Source: Aestuariibius sp. HNIBRBA575 (GTDB lineage: Bacteria > Pseudomonadota > Alphaproteobacteria > Rhodobacterales > Rhodobacteraceae). From it: a stretch of DNA of 64,000 nt. Within the stretch, counting starts at the first letter, position 1; each line of letters begins with the position of its first letter. The notes under the pieces are model-generated. The model saw nothing but the letters and a program-made list of their open reading frames with translations. It was not told the origin of the DNA and did not search any database. Made by a program: the position numbers and the translations under genes. Below are positions 25,912 to 35,341 of this stretch, piece by piece. Where the stretch lies: positions 1-64,000 of the forward strand of contig NZ_CP162415.1 in assembly GCF_040932005.1 (NCBI RefSeq), written 5' to 3'.

Positions 25912-28326
25912 ATGACCCAATCTGCCCCGTCCCCTGCGATCTGTGTTGTTTTGGCGGTGTTTCGCCCGGTTCCCGAGCACCTGAAGGCGCAATTGATGTC
26001 GATCGCCGCACAAAGCCATCCCCCCGAACAGGTGGTCATGGTGATTGCGGATCGGGAATCAGGGCCATTGGCGACCACATTGGCCCAAGAGGCGGGCCTG
26101 CGCTTTGATCTGGTGGAACCCACGCAATCGCTGGATTCGGTGCGCGCCTTTGAGGCGGGCCTGTCGCGGGCGCTGGATGTGACATCTGAGGGCGACCTGA
26201 TTGCCCTGTCGGATCAGGACGACATCTGGCACGATACCCGGCTGGCGCGGGGGGTGGCTGCGCTGCGCGACCCAGATGTGATGCTGGCCCATTCGGATGC
26301 GCGGCTGGTGGATGCGCAGGGCGCACAGCGTCAGCCTTCGATGTTTGCCTTTGAAAAACGCCACCCCAATCCGGGGCTGCGCGGGCTGCTCTATCGCAAC
26401 AACATCACCGGGATGACAGCGACATTCCGGCGGGAATTGGTGGCGCTGGCGCTGCCTTTTCCGCCGCAATCGGGGGTGCATTATTACCACGATCTGTGGC
26501 TGGGCCTGCTGGCCGCGGCCACGGGACGTGTGGCGCTGATCACTGATCCGCTGGTGGATTATCGTCAGCATGATGCAAACGCGATTGGCGCAGTTGATCG
26601 AACCGGGCAGGGGGGCCGCCCGGCCCGATCCCGTCTGGACATGCAATGGATGCGCCGAGAAGCCGCAGGCTATGGGTTGGCACGGTATCTGGGCCGCAGC
26701 GTGCAGGCCCGTGTGGCGCAGGCCGTGGCCGTGGGCAGCATTCCGGCGGCGCAGGTTGATATGGCGGCGTTGCGTCCGTATTTGCGCCGGCGCAGTGTCG
26801 GAACTGCGCATTTTATGGATGCGCTGAAATACGGGCTGCGCGGGCGGTTTTCCCCGGCACGTATGGCGGTCGGGCAGGGCATTACCTGTGTTGGGCGTCA
26901 GGTCTGGGCCTTGCGCAAAGCCATGGGCGAGGGGCTGTATCAGCGGTTGGATGCCTTTGATCAGCGGCTGTATTCCATGTCGCCGGGGGTGGAGCCCCCG
27001 CATTTGGATCTCACTGGCCAGCCCGAACGAGACGGCCATATGGGCGCTCCAACAGGTGCGGCGCAGGATGCTGAAAGCTTTGTGGATGAACGCAAACGCC
27101 CGTCCTGGACCCCGCGCCTAGAGGCGACCGCCCCCTCCATCAATGTGCTGGTGCCCACGCTGAACCCAACCGAGGTGTTCGCGGGCATTGCCACGGCGAT
27201 TGATATCGGCATTGGGCTGGCTGCACGGGGCTATCGGGTGCGGTTGATTGCCTGTGATCTGCCAATCGCATCGCTGGACGCGTCGCGCCGGTTCGTGCTG
27301 GGCCGCCTGAGCAACGCAGATGCGGATGCCGGTGCCCAAGCCCGCCTATCGCTGGGCTGTGGCGTGATGGGGGACGGGCAGGGCAGTGGCGTGTCGCTGC
27401 CATCCCATTCGGATGATCTGTTTTTGGTCACCGCCTGGTGGACGGCACATGTGGCGCGCGATCTGATCGCGCAATATGGCTATTGCCAGTCCCGCCCGAT
27501 CTATCTGTTGCAGGACTTTGAGCCGAATTTCTATGCATGGGGCACAGAATTTGCTGATGCCATGGCCAGCTATGACATGGACGTTCAGCCGGTGTTCAAC
27601 ACAACCTATCTGCGGGATTATTTCGCGCAGCAAGGGTTTGCATTTGCCGATGCAGCCGCACAGCCGTTGGCGTTTCGCCCGTCAATCGACATCGACCGTT
27701 ACGCGTCGGGTCTGCGCCCCAAACGGTCCGGGCCCAAACGTCTGGCGCTTTATGGACGTCCCGAAGTGGCGCGCAACATGTTCCCCATGGCGGTTGAGGC
27801 ATTGGCGCTGTTTGTGCGCGATCTGGATTTGACACCGGATGACATCGAAATTGTGTCGATGGGCCTGCCCCATGATCCGGTCTCTCTGCCCAATCAGGTG
27901 CAGGTGAGTTCGCTGGGCAAATTGCCTTGGGACGATTACCCGGATTACCTGCTGAGCGTCGATCTGGGCCTGTCGCTGATGTATTCGCCCCATCCCAGCC
28001 ATCCGCCGTTGGAAATGGCGGCGTCTGGTGTGCGGGTGGTGACCAATCATTTTGGTCCCAAAGATCTGAGCCGCCTCAGCGGGGCCATCACATCGGTTGC
28101 CCCCACCCCCGAAGCTTTGGCCGAAGGTCTGGCGCAGGCCTGGCGCGCCGGCGATGTGGCCCCGGCGGACCGGGCCATTGATCTGGGGGCTTTGGGGCTG
28201 ACGATGGAGGATATGATGACCCAGTTGGCAACACAGCTAAGCGGGCAGATCGCACTGGCCACTATGTCTGATGTGAGCTCTGGCGTCGAAACGTCGGCCC
28301 GCCCTAACCAAAAGGCCCCAGCATGA
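25912..28326 (+). CDS. double-headed glycosyltransferase: GT2 plus WsaF-like GT4 (rhamnan type)
   Basis: 804 residues from the ATG at 25912; an ATG two codons earlier is also possible. Residues ~10-240 are a GT2 domain: LAVFRPVPEHL, then the metal-binding LSDQDDIW and a later HYYHDLW. This resembles rhamnosyltransferases of the RfbF/RgpB kind. After a ~150-residue linker the C-terminal ~380 residues form a GT-B domain: VLVPTLNPTEVFAGIATA, IYLLQDFEPNFYAWG, LALYGRPEVARNMFPMAVEAL and SPHPSHPPLEMAASG. It is similar to WsaF and rhamnan-synthesis F proteins, which use dTDP-L-rhamnose. With the rml operon on the same replicon, a rhamnan-building role is likely but inferred. Its 3' end overlaps the following sulfotransferase by four bases. 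Confidence 0.85.
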   Translation: MTQSAPSPAICVVLAVFRPVPEHLKAQLMSIAAQSHPPEQVVMVIADRESGPLATTLAQEAGLRFDLVEPTQSLDSVRAFEAGLSRALDVTSEGDLIALSDQDDIWHDTRLARGVAALRDPDVMLAHSDARLVDAQGAQRQPSMFAFEKRHPNPGLRGLLYRNNITGMTATFRRELVALALPFPPQSGVHYYHDLWLGLLAAATGRVALITDPLVDYRQHDANAIGAVDRTGQGGRPARSRLDMQWMRREAAGYGLARYLGRSVQARVAQAVAVGSIPAAQVDMAALRPYLRRRSVGTAHFMDALKYGLRGRFSPARMAVGQGITCVGRQVWALRKAMGEGLYQRLDAFDQRLYSMSPGVEPPHLDLTGQPERDGHMGAPTGAAQDAESFVDERKRPSWTPRLEATAPSINVLVPTLNPTEVFAGIATAIDIGIGLAARGYRVRLIACDLPIASLDASRRFVLGRLSNADADAGAQARLSLGCGVMGDGQGSGVSLPSHSDDLFLVTAWWTAHVARDLIAQYGYCQSRPIYLLQDFEPNFYAWGTEFADAMASYDMDVQPVFNTTYLRDYFAQQGFAFADAAAQPLAFRPSIDIDRYASGLRPKRSGPKRLALYGRPEVARNMFPMAVEALALFVRDLDLTPDDIEIVSMGLPHDPVSLPNQVQVSSLGKLPWDDYPDYLLSVDLGLSLMYSPHPSHPPLEMAASGVRVVTNHFGPKDLSRLSGAITSVAPTPEALAEGLAQAWRAGDVAPADRAIDLGALGLTMEDMMTQLATQLSGQIALATMSDVSSGVETSARPNQKAPA

Positions 28327-29228
28327 CCCGACATCTGTTTTTACACATTGGGATGCCCAAATCCGGGTCAACCTATCTGCAGCGGGTGTTGCTGCAAAAT
28401 CAGGCGACATTGGCCGCCGCTGGGATCAGTTACCCCCATGACAGCCCCGGTCAGGGCCATCCCGGCAATGGCCGCGATATTGGCACCTGTGATACAGCCC
28501 AGTTAGAGGCGCTGTTTGATGGACATGACCGGATGATCCTGTCCCACGAAGACCTCTATACCCAAGGCGAAGGCGCGGTTGGCCTGCGTCAGGCCGCCAA
28601 AAACCTGGGCGTGGCCATCCATATTCAGGCCTTTGTGCGTCCGTTCAGTGAATTTGCCTTTGGGGATTATTCCCAAAGCATGAAGCAAAATTTCCGCATT
28701 TTCCTGAAAAACCGCTCGCCTTATATGGGGCGCAGTTTTGAACAATACACCGCCATGCGCGGGCGGACCTTAAATCCGGTGCTGCGGTTTCGCCAATGGC
28801 AATCCAGCCTGCCAGAGGCGCAGATTGCGGTCGACAGCCACAAAGACATCCGTCCCGTCGTTGAAACATATCTGACGCGTTTTGGGGATCTGCCGACGCT
28901 GAACTGGCATTTGCCCAAATATTTGACCAACCCGTCTTTGCGCACGCAGGATTGCGATGATCTGGCGCGGATGATCGCCAATAAACATATCTCAGAGGAT
29001 TACATCGAGGCCCATCGCAGGGCGGTGATGCATGAGACCGGGAAACCGGATGCCGGGCGGACCAAAGAACGCATCACTTGGCTTGAGGCGATGTGTGAGC
29101 ATCGCAATGCAGAGCTGTGGGTGGAATATGGGTATGACAATCGCCTGCCTGATGCGAAAGGCACAGATTGGGGTGTGGTCTTGCCCGCCAAACTGCCCGC
29201 GCCAGACGTGTATCACAGCGAAGAGTGA
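28323..29228 (+). CDS. sulfotransferase-like protein (1)
   Basis: 301 residues. The N-terminus has the PAPS-binding loop pattern HIGMPKSGSTYLQ (residues 8-20), and a second segment VRPFSEFAFGDYSQ fits the 3'-phosphate-binding region. It probably transfers sulfate from PAPS onto a sugar of the polysaccharide; the family is diverse and the substrate is not readable. ATGA overlap with the preceding glycosyltransferase indicates a shared transcript and a common product. Confidence 0.75.
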   Translation: MTRHLFLHIGMPKSGSTYLQRVLLQNQATLAAAGISYPHDSPGQGHPGNGRDIGTCDTAQLEALFDGHDRMILSHEDLYTQGEGAVGLRQAAKNLGVAIHIQAFVRPFSEFAFGDYSQSMKQNFRIFLKNRSPYMGRSFEQYTAMRGRTLNPVLRFRQWQSSLPEAQIAVDSHKDIRPVVETYLTRFGDLPTLNWHLPKYLTNPSLRTQDCDDLARMIANKHISEDYIEAHRRAVMHETGKPDAGRTKERITWLEAMCEHRNAELWVEYGYDNRLPDAKGTDWGVVLPAKLPAPDVYHSEE

Positions 29229-29541
29229 CGCCGATTTTTGGCAAAGCCGGGACGGCATTTAGATGACGCCTAATGAGTGTTATGGTAAATAATCCGGGCT
29301 CTATATTGGATTTCAAGCGGGCGGAGAAAACTGGTCTGCATCCATGTGTTAACCCTAAAACAGGGTTGCGTAAGGTAAGGCGAACATGCGATTAAGCCCC
29401 AAGTTAAATAGAATTTTATCCGTGTTTAAAAGAATTTGATTTTTTTGTAGGTCGGGTGTCACAAGCCAGCGTAATATGCGTGATATTCAGCCGCCGTGTT
29501 AAGTGTTTTTGCTTTGCATATATGGATTTTGGGGGACTTTT
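29229..29541. other. A/T-rich leader of the priming transferase gene
   Basis: 313 nt without a gene, clearly more A/T-rich than the neighbours. It contains a hairpin AACCCT-AAAAC-AGGGTT (29351-29367) and long A/T runs around 29400-29450, as expected of a regulated promoter or an H-NS/MucR-type target. No exact promoter was assigned. Confidence 0.5.
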
Positions 29542-30234
29542 ATGAAGTACGTCGACGTTAAGGCCAAAGCCTTTGAACCTGTTGAAGTTGCGCTTCCTCA
29601 CGTGCCTGCTGCCTCTGAAAAACCCTATATGTCGTATGGTAAGCGGTTGCTTGATCTATGTCTTGCGCTCCTGATCCTTCCGATTGTTTTGCCAGTTATT
29701 CTGATCGCATGTTTGGTTGTGCGTCGGGATGGCGCGGCGGGGCTGTTCACCCAAGAAAGAATCGGCAAAGACGCAAAACCTTTCAAATGTTATAAGATTC
29801 GCACCATGGTGCCGGATGCAGAGGCGCGTTTGCAGGAATATCTGAAGACAGATCCTGAAATCGCCCGTGAATGGACCGTGAATCAAAAATTGCGCAAAGA
29901 CCCGCGGATCACCAAAACCGGTGGTTTCTTGCGGTCCAGCAGCATCGATGAATTGCCCCAGATTTTCAACGTGATCCGTGGCGACATGAGCTTTCTTGGG
30001 CCGCGCCCGTTCATGTCCGACCAAGAAGAGATGTATCGTGCGGCGGGTGGATCTGCCTATTTCCATCTGCGCCCGGGTATTTCCGGTCCTTGGCAGGTCT
30101 ATGGCCGTGGCGAAACCAGCTTTGCAGCGCGGGTCGATTTCGACAATAAATACCTGCGCAATCTCAGCCTGATGAACGATCTGGCATTGATTTTTCACAC
30201 TATTCGCGTTGTCGTGTCCCGGTCTGGCCACTAA
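29542..30234 (+). CDS. priming sugar-1-phosphate transferase, ExoY/WcaJ type
   Basis: 230 residues from the ATG at 29542, with a GGGGGAC ribosome site seven bases upstream. One hydrophobic hairpin (LLDLCLALLILPIVLPVILIA, about residues 38-58) anchors it to the inner membrane. The cytosolic catalytic part has the family blocks FTQERIGKDAKPFKCYKIRTM, LRKDPRITKTGGFLRSSSIDELPQ, DMSFLGPRPF and LRPGISGPWQV. Such enzymes move a hexose-1-phosphate onto undecaprenyl phosphate, which starts the repeat unit. The long A/T-rich leader suggests it is the regulated first gene of a block with the next two glycosyltransferases. Confidence 0.95.
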   Translation: MKYVDVKAKAFEPVEVALPHVPAASEKPYMSYGKRLLDLCLALLILPIVLPVILIACLVVRRDGAAGLFTQERIGKDAKPFKCYKIRTMVPDAEARLQEYLKTDPEIAREWTVNQKLRKDPRITKTGGFLRSSSIDELPQIFNVIRGDMSFLGPRPFMSDQEEMYRAAGGSAYFHLRPGISGPWQVYGRGETSFAARVDFDNKYLRNLSLMNDLALIFHTIRVVVSRSGH

Positions 30235-30282
30235 GAGAAGCATCAGATCGATGCGGCAACAACAGCGCGGTGCGGCGACCCT

Positions 30283-31227
30283 ATGACACAGATGCCCTTG
30301 ATCACCGTCCCTCTTGTTTCGATTGTTATCCCAACCTTCCATCGGACCGACAAATTGTCAGTGCTTTTGGCCGATTTGGCGATGCAAATCCCCGAAGATG
30401 GATCGGTGGATGTTGTGGTGGTCGACAATGATCAGGATGGATCGGCGCAGGCGGTTATGCCGGATGTGCCTTGGCTGCATTACCTGATTGAGCCGTCATC
30501 CGGGGTGGCGACGGCGCGCAATACAGGGGTCCAGTCGGCCCGGGGCCGTTATATTCTGTTCATCGACGACGATCAGCGCCCCAGCGCGGACTGGCTGGCG
30601 CAGATGTTGGCACACGCAAAGGCGGGTCATCCGGTCTGTTTTGGTCCGGTGGCAGCGGTCTATGATGTGGTGCCCCCTGCGCCGTTGCGCCGGGCGTTGG
30701 ATCCGATGTTTTCGCGCAGCTTATCTGACCCCTCGGGGGCGGAAATTAGTGCCAAACGCGCCTATATGGGGACGGGAAACGCGATGTTTGACCGTCAGGC
30801 CTGTTTTCAGGATGCCGTGTTTGAAACCCAATTTAACGGCGGCGGAGAAGACGTCTGGCTGTTGCGGCACCTCGCTGAGGATCTGGCATTGCCATTCATT
30901 TGGGTGGCTGAGGCGGGCGTGGGGGAACATGTCCCTGATGATCGCTGTCGCGTGGATTTTGTGCTGCGACGTAAACGGCTGGACGGCACGTTGCGCTGTG
31001 TTGTCGAAAGTGGCGGGGCTGGTCCTAAAAAATGGGCGCGGTTGGCGATGTGGATGGGCGTTGGCGCGGCGCAAGTGGGGCTGCATGGGCTGGGGCTGAT
31101 ATGGTCTGGGTTGCGGCGCAATGATGCTGGGCTGTATCACCGGGCGCAGATGGCGACCGGGATTGGTAAATTGATCTGGTGGACCCATCCCTTTGTGTGG
31201 GCGCCAAAACAAAGGGCGCGGGCATGA
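30283..31227 (+). CDS. family 2 glycosyltransferase
   Basis: 314 residues. GT-A features: VSIVIPTFHR (residues ~12-21), VVDNDQDGSA, GVATARNTGVQSARG, the metal-binding DDDQRPS and a later GGGEDVWLL catalytic segment. No strong membrane anchor apart from a weakly hydrophobic C-terminal stretch. It follows the priming transferase by 48 nt and overlaps the next glycosyltransferase by four bases, so it probably adds an early sugar of the same repeat unit. Confidence 0.9.
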   Translation: MTQMPLITVPLVSIVIPTFHRTDKLSVLLADLAMQIPEDGSVDVVVVDNDQDGSAQAVMPDVPWLHYLIEPSSGVATARNTGVQSARGRYILFIDDDQRPSADWLAQMLAHAKAGHPVCFGPVAAVYDVVPPAPLRRALDPMFSRSLSDPSGAEISAKRAYMGTGNAMFDRQACFQDAVFETQFNGGGEDVWLLRHLAEDLALPFIWVAEAGVGEHVPDDRCRVDFVLRRKRLDGTLRCVVESGGAGPKKWARLAMWMGVGAAQVGLHGLGLIWSGLRRNDAGLYHRAQMATGIGKLIWWTHPFVWAPKQRARA

Positions 31228-32465
31228 TCCCAAAAATTGGCTATCTGGTCAGCGAATACCCCGCCGTTTCCCATACCTTTATTCAACGCGAAGTGGCTGC
31301 ATTGCAGGAACAGGGCGTGGATGTGGTGCCGTATTCGATCCGCGAACCCAGCGAAGCCGGCCGCAAGGGCGCGGTTGAAAAACGCGAACATGCGCGCACG
31401 TTTTATGTGCTGCCCAAGCTGAAAAAGCCGCTGCAATTGATGGCGACCCATGCCCGGATGATCCGGCGCGGACCGGGGCGTTATTTCCGCATATTGGGCC
31501 GGGCCATCACCCGACGCCCTGCAGGGATCAAGGCGTTGATCTGGCATCTGGCCTATTTTGCCGAAGCAGGCGTTCTGGCCGATCAAATGGGCCGCGATGG
31601 CGTGACCCACCTGCATGTGCATTTTGCCAATGCGGGATGCACTGTGGGGATGATGGCGGCTGGTCTGGCGGATATTCCGTTTAGCTTTACCATGCATGGG
31701 CCGACCGAATTTTTCGATGTGCAGCCGCATCAATTGCCCGACAAGATTGCGCAGGCCAAATTTGTGGTCTGTATCAGCCATTTCTGCCGGTCGCAGTTGA
31801 TGCTGTTTTCCGATCCCAGCCATTGGGACAAATTCCACATTGTGCGCTGCGCCATTGATCCGGATCGGTTTGCATCCGGGGCGGATAAAATCCGCAAAAG
31901 CCTGCTGTTTGTCGGGCGGATGTCTGGGGTCAAAGGCGTGCCTTTGCTGCTGCAATCTGCGGCGGACTTGCGGGAAAAACACCCGGATATGCGCGTGACT
32001 TTGGTGGGCGATGGCCCCGAACGCGCCGCGTTAGAGACGAAAGTGACACAATCGGGGCTGGGCGAGATCGTACATTTCACTGGCTATCAGACACAGGATG
32101 AGGTCGCGCAATTTATGCAGCAATCCGAGGTTCTGGTTCTGGCGAGCTTTGCCGAAGGATTGCCGGTGGTGCTGATGGAAGCGCTGGCCAGTGATACGGC
32201 TGTGGTCACCACCCGGATCGCCGGTGTGGCGGAACTGGTTGAGGATGGCGTAAACGGTTTGCTGGTTTCGGCGGGGGATCAGGACGGGCTGACGCGGGCC
32301 TTGGACCGGGTGCTGTCAGATGCAGATCTGTGTCGCCAGATGGGAACGGCTGGCCCGGCAAAAATCCGGACCATGTTCAATTCGCAGGTTGAGGCAGAAA
32401 AGCTGGCCGCGCTGTTTGGGGCTGCGGGTTCAACACAGGCCCCCAAGACAGGTTCAGCCAGCTGA
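31224..32465 (+). CDS. family 4 glycosyltransferase (WcaL-like)
   Basis: 413 residues from the ATG at 31224, which overlaps the previous stop codon. It begins IGYLVSEYPAVSHTFIQREV, the pattern of WcaL/AmsK-type EPS glycosyltransferases. Donor-side motifs are LLFVGRMSGVKGV, VTLVGDGPERAALE and ASFAEGLPVVLMEALASDTAVV, which contains the E-x7-E element. It is a retaining GT-B enzyme of the cytosolic face. It converges with the next gene, whose stop is six bases away. Confidence 0.93.
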   Translation: MIPKIGYLVSEYPAVSHTFIQREVAALQEQGVDVVPYSIREPSEAGRKGAVEKREHARTFYVLPKLKKPLQLMATHARMIRRGPGRYFRILGRAITRRPAGIKALIWHLAYFAEAGVLADQMGRDGVTHLHVHFANAGCTVGMMAAGLADIPFSFTMHGPTEFFDVQPHQLPDKIAQAKFVVCISHFCRSQLMLFSDPSHWDKFHIVRCAIDPDRFASGADKIRKSLLFVGRMSGVKGVPLLLQSAADLREKHPDMRVTLVGDGPERAALETKVTQSGLGEIVHFTGYQTQDEVAQFMQQSEVLVLASFAEGLPVVLMEALASDTAVVTTRIAGVAELVEDGVNGLLVSAGDQDGLTRALDRVLSDADLCRQMGTAGPAKIRTMFNSQVEAEKLAALFGAAGSTQAPKTGSAS

Positions 32466-32470
32466 CTGCA

Positions 32471-32974
32471 TCAGCATTCGCGCACACCCATATTGATGAT
32501 TTGCGATGCGGAAATGCGGTGCACGCCGTTGATCCGATAGCGGCCTTCGGACATGTACCAATCGCGCAATGGCGCGGGGTAATAGTTTGAAATGATCCGC
32601 GACACCCGTTCGAAATCGGCCGCATTCATCGGCGTGCCATAGATCGACGGGCCGTGAAACCCAAAGGTTGTGGCGCGCGACACACATGTGTCAGGCAGGC
32701 CCAGATACATGGTGCAGGTCGAATAACAGACCTGCCCGCGAATTTCGACCGGCTGGCCACTGGCGCGGATATTGCGCAATTCGCGCATGCGCTGACGGAT
32801 AAACCCGCCGCGATCATTGCCAACCACCAATGCGTTTGCCGGATAACTTTGCTGAGCGACGGCCAGTGTTGCACTGCCGGGCCCCATTAACATCAATATC
32901 ACCAAGGCGCCCACCAACAGAGTATGCGCGCGTTTTACAACAGGCCGAATACCAGCCCCACCATGCTTTTGCAT
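32471..32974 (-). CDS. exported protein with a Clp/crotonase-like serine motif (COG3904-like)
   Basis: 167 residues from the ATG at 32974, which has AAGGGGTGAT upstream; an earlier in-frame start at 33019 would spoil the signal peptide. A Sec signal peptide is clear (LLVGALVILMLMGPGSATLAVAQ). The mature part has GNDRGGFIRQRMRELRNIRASG, then VEIRGQVCYSTCTMYLG and a later cysteine followed by GFHGP. This layout resembles periplasmic proteins of the COG3904 kind, distant relatives of ClpP in which the serine of the C-x-S-x-C block would be the nucleophile. Whether it is an active protease is unknown. It is isolated between convergent EPS genes. Confidence 0.6.
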   Translation of the reverse strand: MQKHGGAGIRPVVKRAHTLLVGALVILMLMGPGSATLAVAQQSYPANALVVGNDRGGFIRQRMRELRNIRASGQPVEIRGQVCYSTCTMYLGLPDTCVSRATTFGFHGPSIYGTPMNAADFERVSRIISNYYPAPLRDWYMSEGRYRINGVHRISASQIINMGVREC

Positions 32975-33148
32975 GAGATCACCCCTTGATCTCAGACCCG
33001 TATTATTGGGTCCCACCACGCCCCCACGCAGTGGGCTTAGATCAACATCAGGGGCTTAATAATCTGTTGCTTGGGCGGTCGGAGGTTTCTTATTTTGCTT
33101 AAATAACGAGGTGTTAGTCATGGTTTTGCCGTATTTCACAGGTGAAAA

Positions 33149-35164
33149 TCAGCGCGCCAGTTCGTGGATCTGCATCACCTGCCCATCGGGAAATTGCACG
33201 GTTTCAACATCATAAAGCCAGATCACCCCGGTGGGGCTGGTGACGGTGACGCCTGCCTCTTTTTGGTCAAACTGATAGCTGTCGCGCGGGGCGGATAAGA
33301 TCAAATTGTCCAGACCTGACCCGCCATTGATCCCATCCCGGCCACCGGATTCGATAAATGTATCATCGCCGTCCGCGCCGATCAGGTAATCCTCTTGGGC
33401 GGTGCCCTGCAATGTTGCGCCTTCGGGCGGGGCGTATCGCACCACGCCATGCAGATATTGCGGGCCGCCTGGTTCATTCCACCATGGGTCATTCTGCGCG
33501 GCGTTTTGCTTGACAACTTGGCTGCGCGGGGTGCTGTCGGCATGGCTTTGATACAATCCCCATGTGCCAGATCGCGACGTGCCTGAGCCTTCGGTGAATT
33601 GCATGAACGGGCCGTCGGACTGGGCCTGCCAATCCTGCCAAAGCGTTTGATAGAGATCGCCCATTTCAGCGGAGCGTACAAAACCTGTCATCAAGGATTG
33701 CATGGCGTCGGTTTGATCGCGGGTCAGGTCGCGCACCGCAAAGCTGTGATGCACATGTTGGCCGCCTTCATAGGCGGTCAGGCGCAATCCATGTGCATGG
33801 GCCAGATCGGCTTGTGCGGACCAGTTCTGGATGATTGCGGGCAGCGAAGATGGGGTGGCGGGATTGCGCAGGGTGCGTTCCAGCCAATCATAGGCGGCCG
33901 GGGCGGGGACCTGGGTGATGTCCAGCACTTGGGCGCGCAGGTCTGCTTGGCGGACCAGAGCGCTGCCAAAATAGGTGGTGATGGCAAATTCATCAAACAC
34001 CGTGGCCGGGTCGCGCCATTGCCGGGGGGCATTGGTCCGCCAGGCGGGGGCGGTCAAAATTTGGTTGGTCGCCCAAGTGTTGACCGTTTGGCCCCCCAAT
34101 ATCAAAACCAACCGATCATCGGCTGCTGGTCCAAATTCGTCGCGCCAGATTTGGGCCATCTGGGTGGCCTTCATCGTGTAATAGCTATGGGGGGCCGGGG
34201 TTCCCCAGTCACGTTCGCTTTGAGCGCGCACCCAGCGGGCCTGGGCAAATGCCCCGTTCCAGACTTCGTTGGAATATTCCACATGGGCCTTTAGGGCCGG
34301 GTCCAGATTGTCGCGCACATATCGCGCAAACTGGCGCATAAACCGGTCATTGGCGCGGTGGGGCATGGTGAACCACGGATCGGCACCGATTTCATTGGCC
34401 AGACGGACCATATGTTCCACAGGGACAATCTGGCTTTGGCCGCGCTGATCTGGTGTGGGCCAATCGCGCCAATGCTGGATCGTGGCATTGTTGGTACCCA
34501 TCCAGTTCATGAACCGGATTTCGCGTGCCTCATCAATCAGCGCCAGCCAATCAGGATGAAACAGCGCGCCGGCCTGTAGCAACGGTTCCTGATCTGCACG
34601 AAACAGCCGGATATCGCGCAAATGGTTGTTGGCATCTGTGCGGGTGATTTGCAGAATGATATTGCCGCCATTGCGGTTCTCAAATGTGATCCGGCCCGGG
34701 CTGTTTTGGGTGATCTGCACATCCCCTGACAGGGTCAAATCCCCCTGCCCCTGATAATCCAGCACATAGGTGCCCGCCCGCTGTGCCGCCAGAACGGGGT
34801 CCGCCCGGCTGCTGGCGGTCCAGGCAAAAATGGTTTTGATATGCAAACCGTCAGGAATGCGGATCGGCCAGCCATCCGCGTCAAAACTGTTGGCATCCCG
34901 CAGGTCCTGATGTGACAGAACCTGCCATTTATCAGCAGAGCCCGCGATCCAGGGGCGCATGACATGTATCAGATCGATATAGGGCTGAACCGGGGCCCAA
35001 TCGGCCGGGGCAGACAGGTTGAAGGCCAAAACCGGGCTGGCATCGCCCTGCCCGATCGCGGTTTGATCTGTCTGTGCGATGGCGGCGTTCTGGGGACCCA
35101 AAAGCGTCAATGCGCAGATCAAACTGCACAGCGACATGCGCCAAGAGACGGCGTTGAAAAACAT
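33149..35164 (-). CDS. secreted glycoside hydrolase-like protein with a short RTX tail
   Basis: 671 residues. An N-terminal signal peptide (about MSLCSLICALTLLGPQNAAIAQ) is followed by a ~500-residue domain with segments typical of a TIM-barrel glycosidase: MNWMGTNN, VRLANEIGADPWFTMPH, HVEYSNEVWN with the candidate acid/base Glu300 after Asn, and AYEGGQH with the candidate nucleophile Glu466. This NE...E layout is that of clan GH-A enzymes. The last ~90 residues hold two or three RTX-like units (LIGADGDDTF, GGRDGINGGSG). From memory, similar proteins are annotated only as cellulose-binding or hypothetical. It may trim or bind the plasmid-encoded polysaccharide (inference). Confidence 0.7.
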   Translation of the reverse strand: MFFNAVSWRMSLCSLICALTLLGPQNAAIAQTDQTAIGQGDASPVLAFNLSAPADWAPVQPYIDLIHVMRPWIAGSADKWQVLSHQDLRDANSFDADGWPIRIPDGLHIKTIFAWTASSRADPVLAAQRAGTYVLDYQGQGDLTLSGDVQITQNSPGRITFENRNGGNIILQITRTDANNHLRDIRLFRADQEPLLQAGALFHPDWLALIDEAREIRFMNWMGTNNATIQHWRDWPTPDQRGQSQIVPVEHMVRLANEIGADPWFTMPHRANDRFMRQFARYVRDNLDPALKAHVEYSNEVWNGAFAQARWVRAQSERDWGTPAPHSYYTMKATQMAQIWRDEFGPAADDRLVLILGGQTVNTWATNQILTAPAWRTNAPRQWRDPATVFDEFAITTYFGSALVRQADLRAQVLDITQVPAPAAYDWLERTLRNPATPSSLPAIIQNWSAQADLAHAHGLRLTAYEGGQHVHHSFAVRDLTRDQTDAMQSLMTGFVRSAEMGDLYQTLWQDWQAQSDGPFMQFTEGSGTSRSGTWGLYQSHADSTPRSQVVKQNAAQNDPWWNEPGGPQYLHGVVRYAPPEGATLQGTAQEDYLIGADGDDTFIESGGRDGINGGSGLDNLILSAPRDSYQFDQKEAGVTVTSPTGVIWLYDVETVQFPDGQVMQIHELAR

Positions 35165-35341
35165 AATGGGTCCTGTCCAAAATCAAAGAGCTTCGTTCTG
35201 GCAAAGATGCGGCACCACCCCCATCGGAGCAAGCCGAGATTGCGGGGTGTTCCCATTTCCCGCCGACAGCGCACGATGGTCTAACGGCTCGTTTGCGCTT
35301 TGGTCCTAGAAGTGACCGTGACATTTTTCAGGAGAGCCACA

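Noticed and set aside
32461..32475. hairpin GCTGA-CTGCA-TCAGC across two convergent stop codons as a terminator
   Set aside because: The stem is only five base pairs and there is no T tract.
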